Shown here piece by piece: positions 5,228-5,525 of a DNA stretch of 5,525 nucleotides. The first letter of the stretch is position 1; every line of letters starts with the position of its first letter. The position numbers were made by a program, and so were the translations under genes. The notes beneath the pieces were generated by a model, which was given only the letters and a program-made list of their open reading frames with translations, had not been told where the DNA came from and did not search any database. Location: NCBI GenBank assembly GCA_029263635.1, contig JAJUFY010000158.1:1-5525 (forward strand). Reading direction: 5' to 3'. This DNA is from Ectothiorhodospiraceae bacterium (GTDB taxonomy: Bacteria; Pseudomonadota; Gammaproteobacteria; Nitrococcales; AK92).

Positions 5228-5525
5228 GTACCAGTCCGACTTGTACGGTCCTTCGATCGGCACGCCGATGTACTCGGCCTGTTCGGGCGTGAGCGTGGTC
5301 AGCTTGGCGCCGAGCTTCTCCAGATGCAGGCGGGCGACTTTCTCGTCCAGGTGCTTGGGCAGCACGTAGACCTTGTTCTCGTACTTGCCGGGATTGGTCC
5401 ACAGCTCGATCTGGGCCAGCACCTGGTTGGTGAACGAGGTCGACATCACGAAGCTCGGGTGGCCGGTGGCGCAGCCGAGGTTCACCAGCCGGCCTTCGGC
5501 GAGCAGGATCAGCCGGCGGCCGTCC
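5219..5525 (-). CDS. ahcY: Adenosylhomocysteinase (3' part)
   Basis: The last 101 codons of S-adenosylhomocysteine hydrolase; the frame is open past base 5525, so the start and most of the NAD domain are outside the window. The enzyme is a cytoplasmic NAD-dependent homotetramer that splits S-adenosylhomocysteine into homocysteine and adenosine, relieving product inhibition of SAM methyltransferases. The fragment shows the family signature LAEGRLVNLGCATGHPSFVM, then SFTNQVLAQIELW and LPKHLDEKVARLHLEKLGA. It ends in KSDWYRY, matching the KxDxYRY tail whose Lys and Tyr contact NAD of a neighbouring subunit in known structures. A GTG inside the signature (5483-5485) is an ordinary Val codon, not a start. 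It lies upstream of metF in the same direction, and the two supply the methionine cycle. A SAH riboswitch often precedes ahcY in Proteobacteria, but that stretch is not in this window. Confidence 0.96.
   Translation of the reverse strand, partial: DGRRLILLAEGRLVNLGCATGHPSFVMSTSFTNQVLAQIELWTNPGKYENKVYVLPKHLDEKVARLHLEKLGAKLTTLTPEQAEYIGVPIEGPYKSDWYRY

Overview
This is a G+C-rich window, about two thirds G+C by eye, from what looks like a gammaproteobacterium. The evidence is gene content and order. The end of a ChpA-type chemotaxis kinase and a ChpC-like CheW protein sit next to rsmE, bioA, metF and ahcY. From memory, Pseudomonas aeruginosa keeps the same genes in the same relative order (chpA, chpC, rsmE, bioA, metF, sahH) over a longer stretch. 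Genus cannot be fixed from the sequence alone. The window contains no rRNA, tRNA, insertion sequence, CRISPR array or phage gene that I can see.

Layout. The plus strand from base 1 to 2042 carries the end of a chemosensory operon. First comes the 3' part of chpA (ATPase, CheW-like and receiver domains; its 5' part lies outside the window). A 143-nt gap with two small hairpins follows, then a complete chpC-like gene. These would belong to the Pil-Chp system that controls type IV pili and twitching. The gene ends only 11 nt from the end of rsmE, which converges on it from the other strand.

The minus strand from 5525 down to 2054 carries four genes in one direction: ahcY (only its last 101 codons), metF, bioA and rsmE. 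The last three are tightly packed, with gaps of 6 and 9 nt, and are probably one transcript. A 195-nt gap rich in inverted repeats separates ahcY from metF and is the least explained part of the window. The four products share S-adenosylmethionine (SAM) chemistry. RsmE uses SAM and releases S-adenosylhomocysteine, AhcY splits that into homocysteine and adenosine, MetF makes the methyl-tetrahydrofolate that remethylates homocysteine, and BioA classically uses SAM as amino donor for biotin synthesis.

Most of the window is ordinary, well-conserved housekeeping sequence, and I see no clear new system. The points worth a second look are the foldable RNA between ahcY and metF, which offers mutually exclusive hairpins, and a BioA with Cys where the E. 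coli enzyme has a substrate-binding Tyr. The missing chpB between chpA and chpC and the uncertain chpC start are lesser points.
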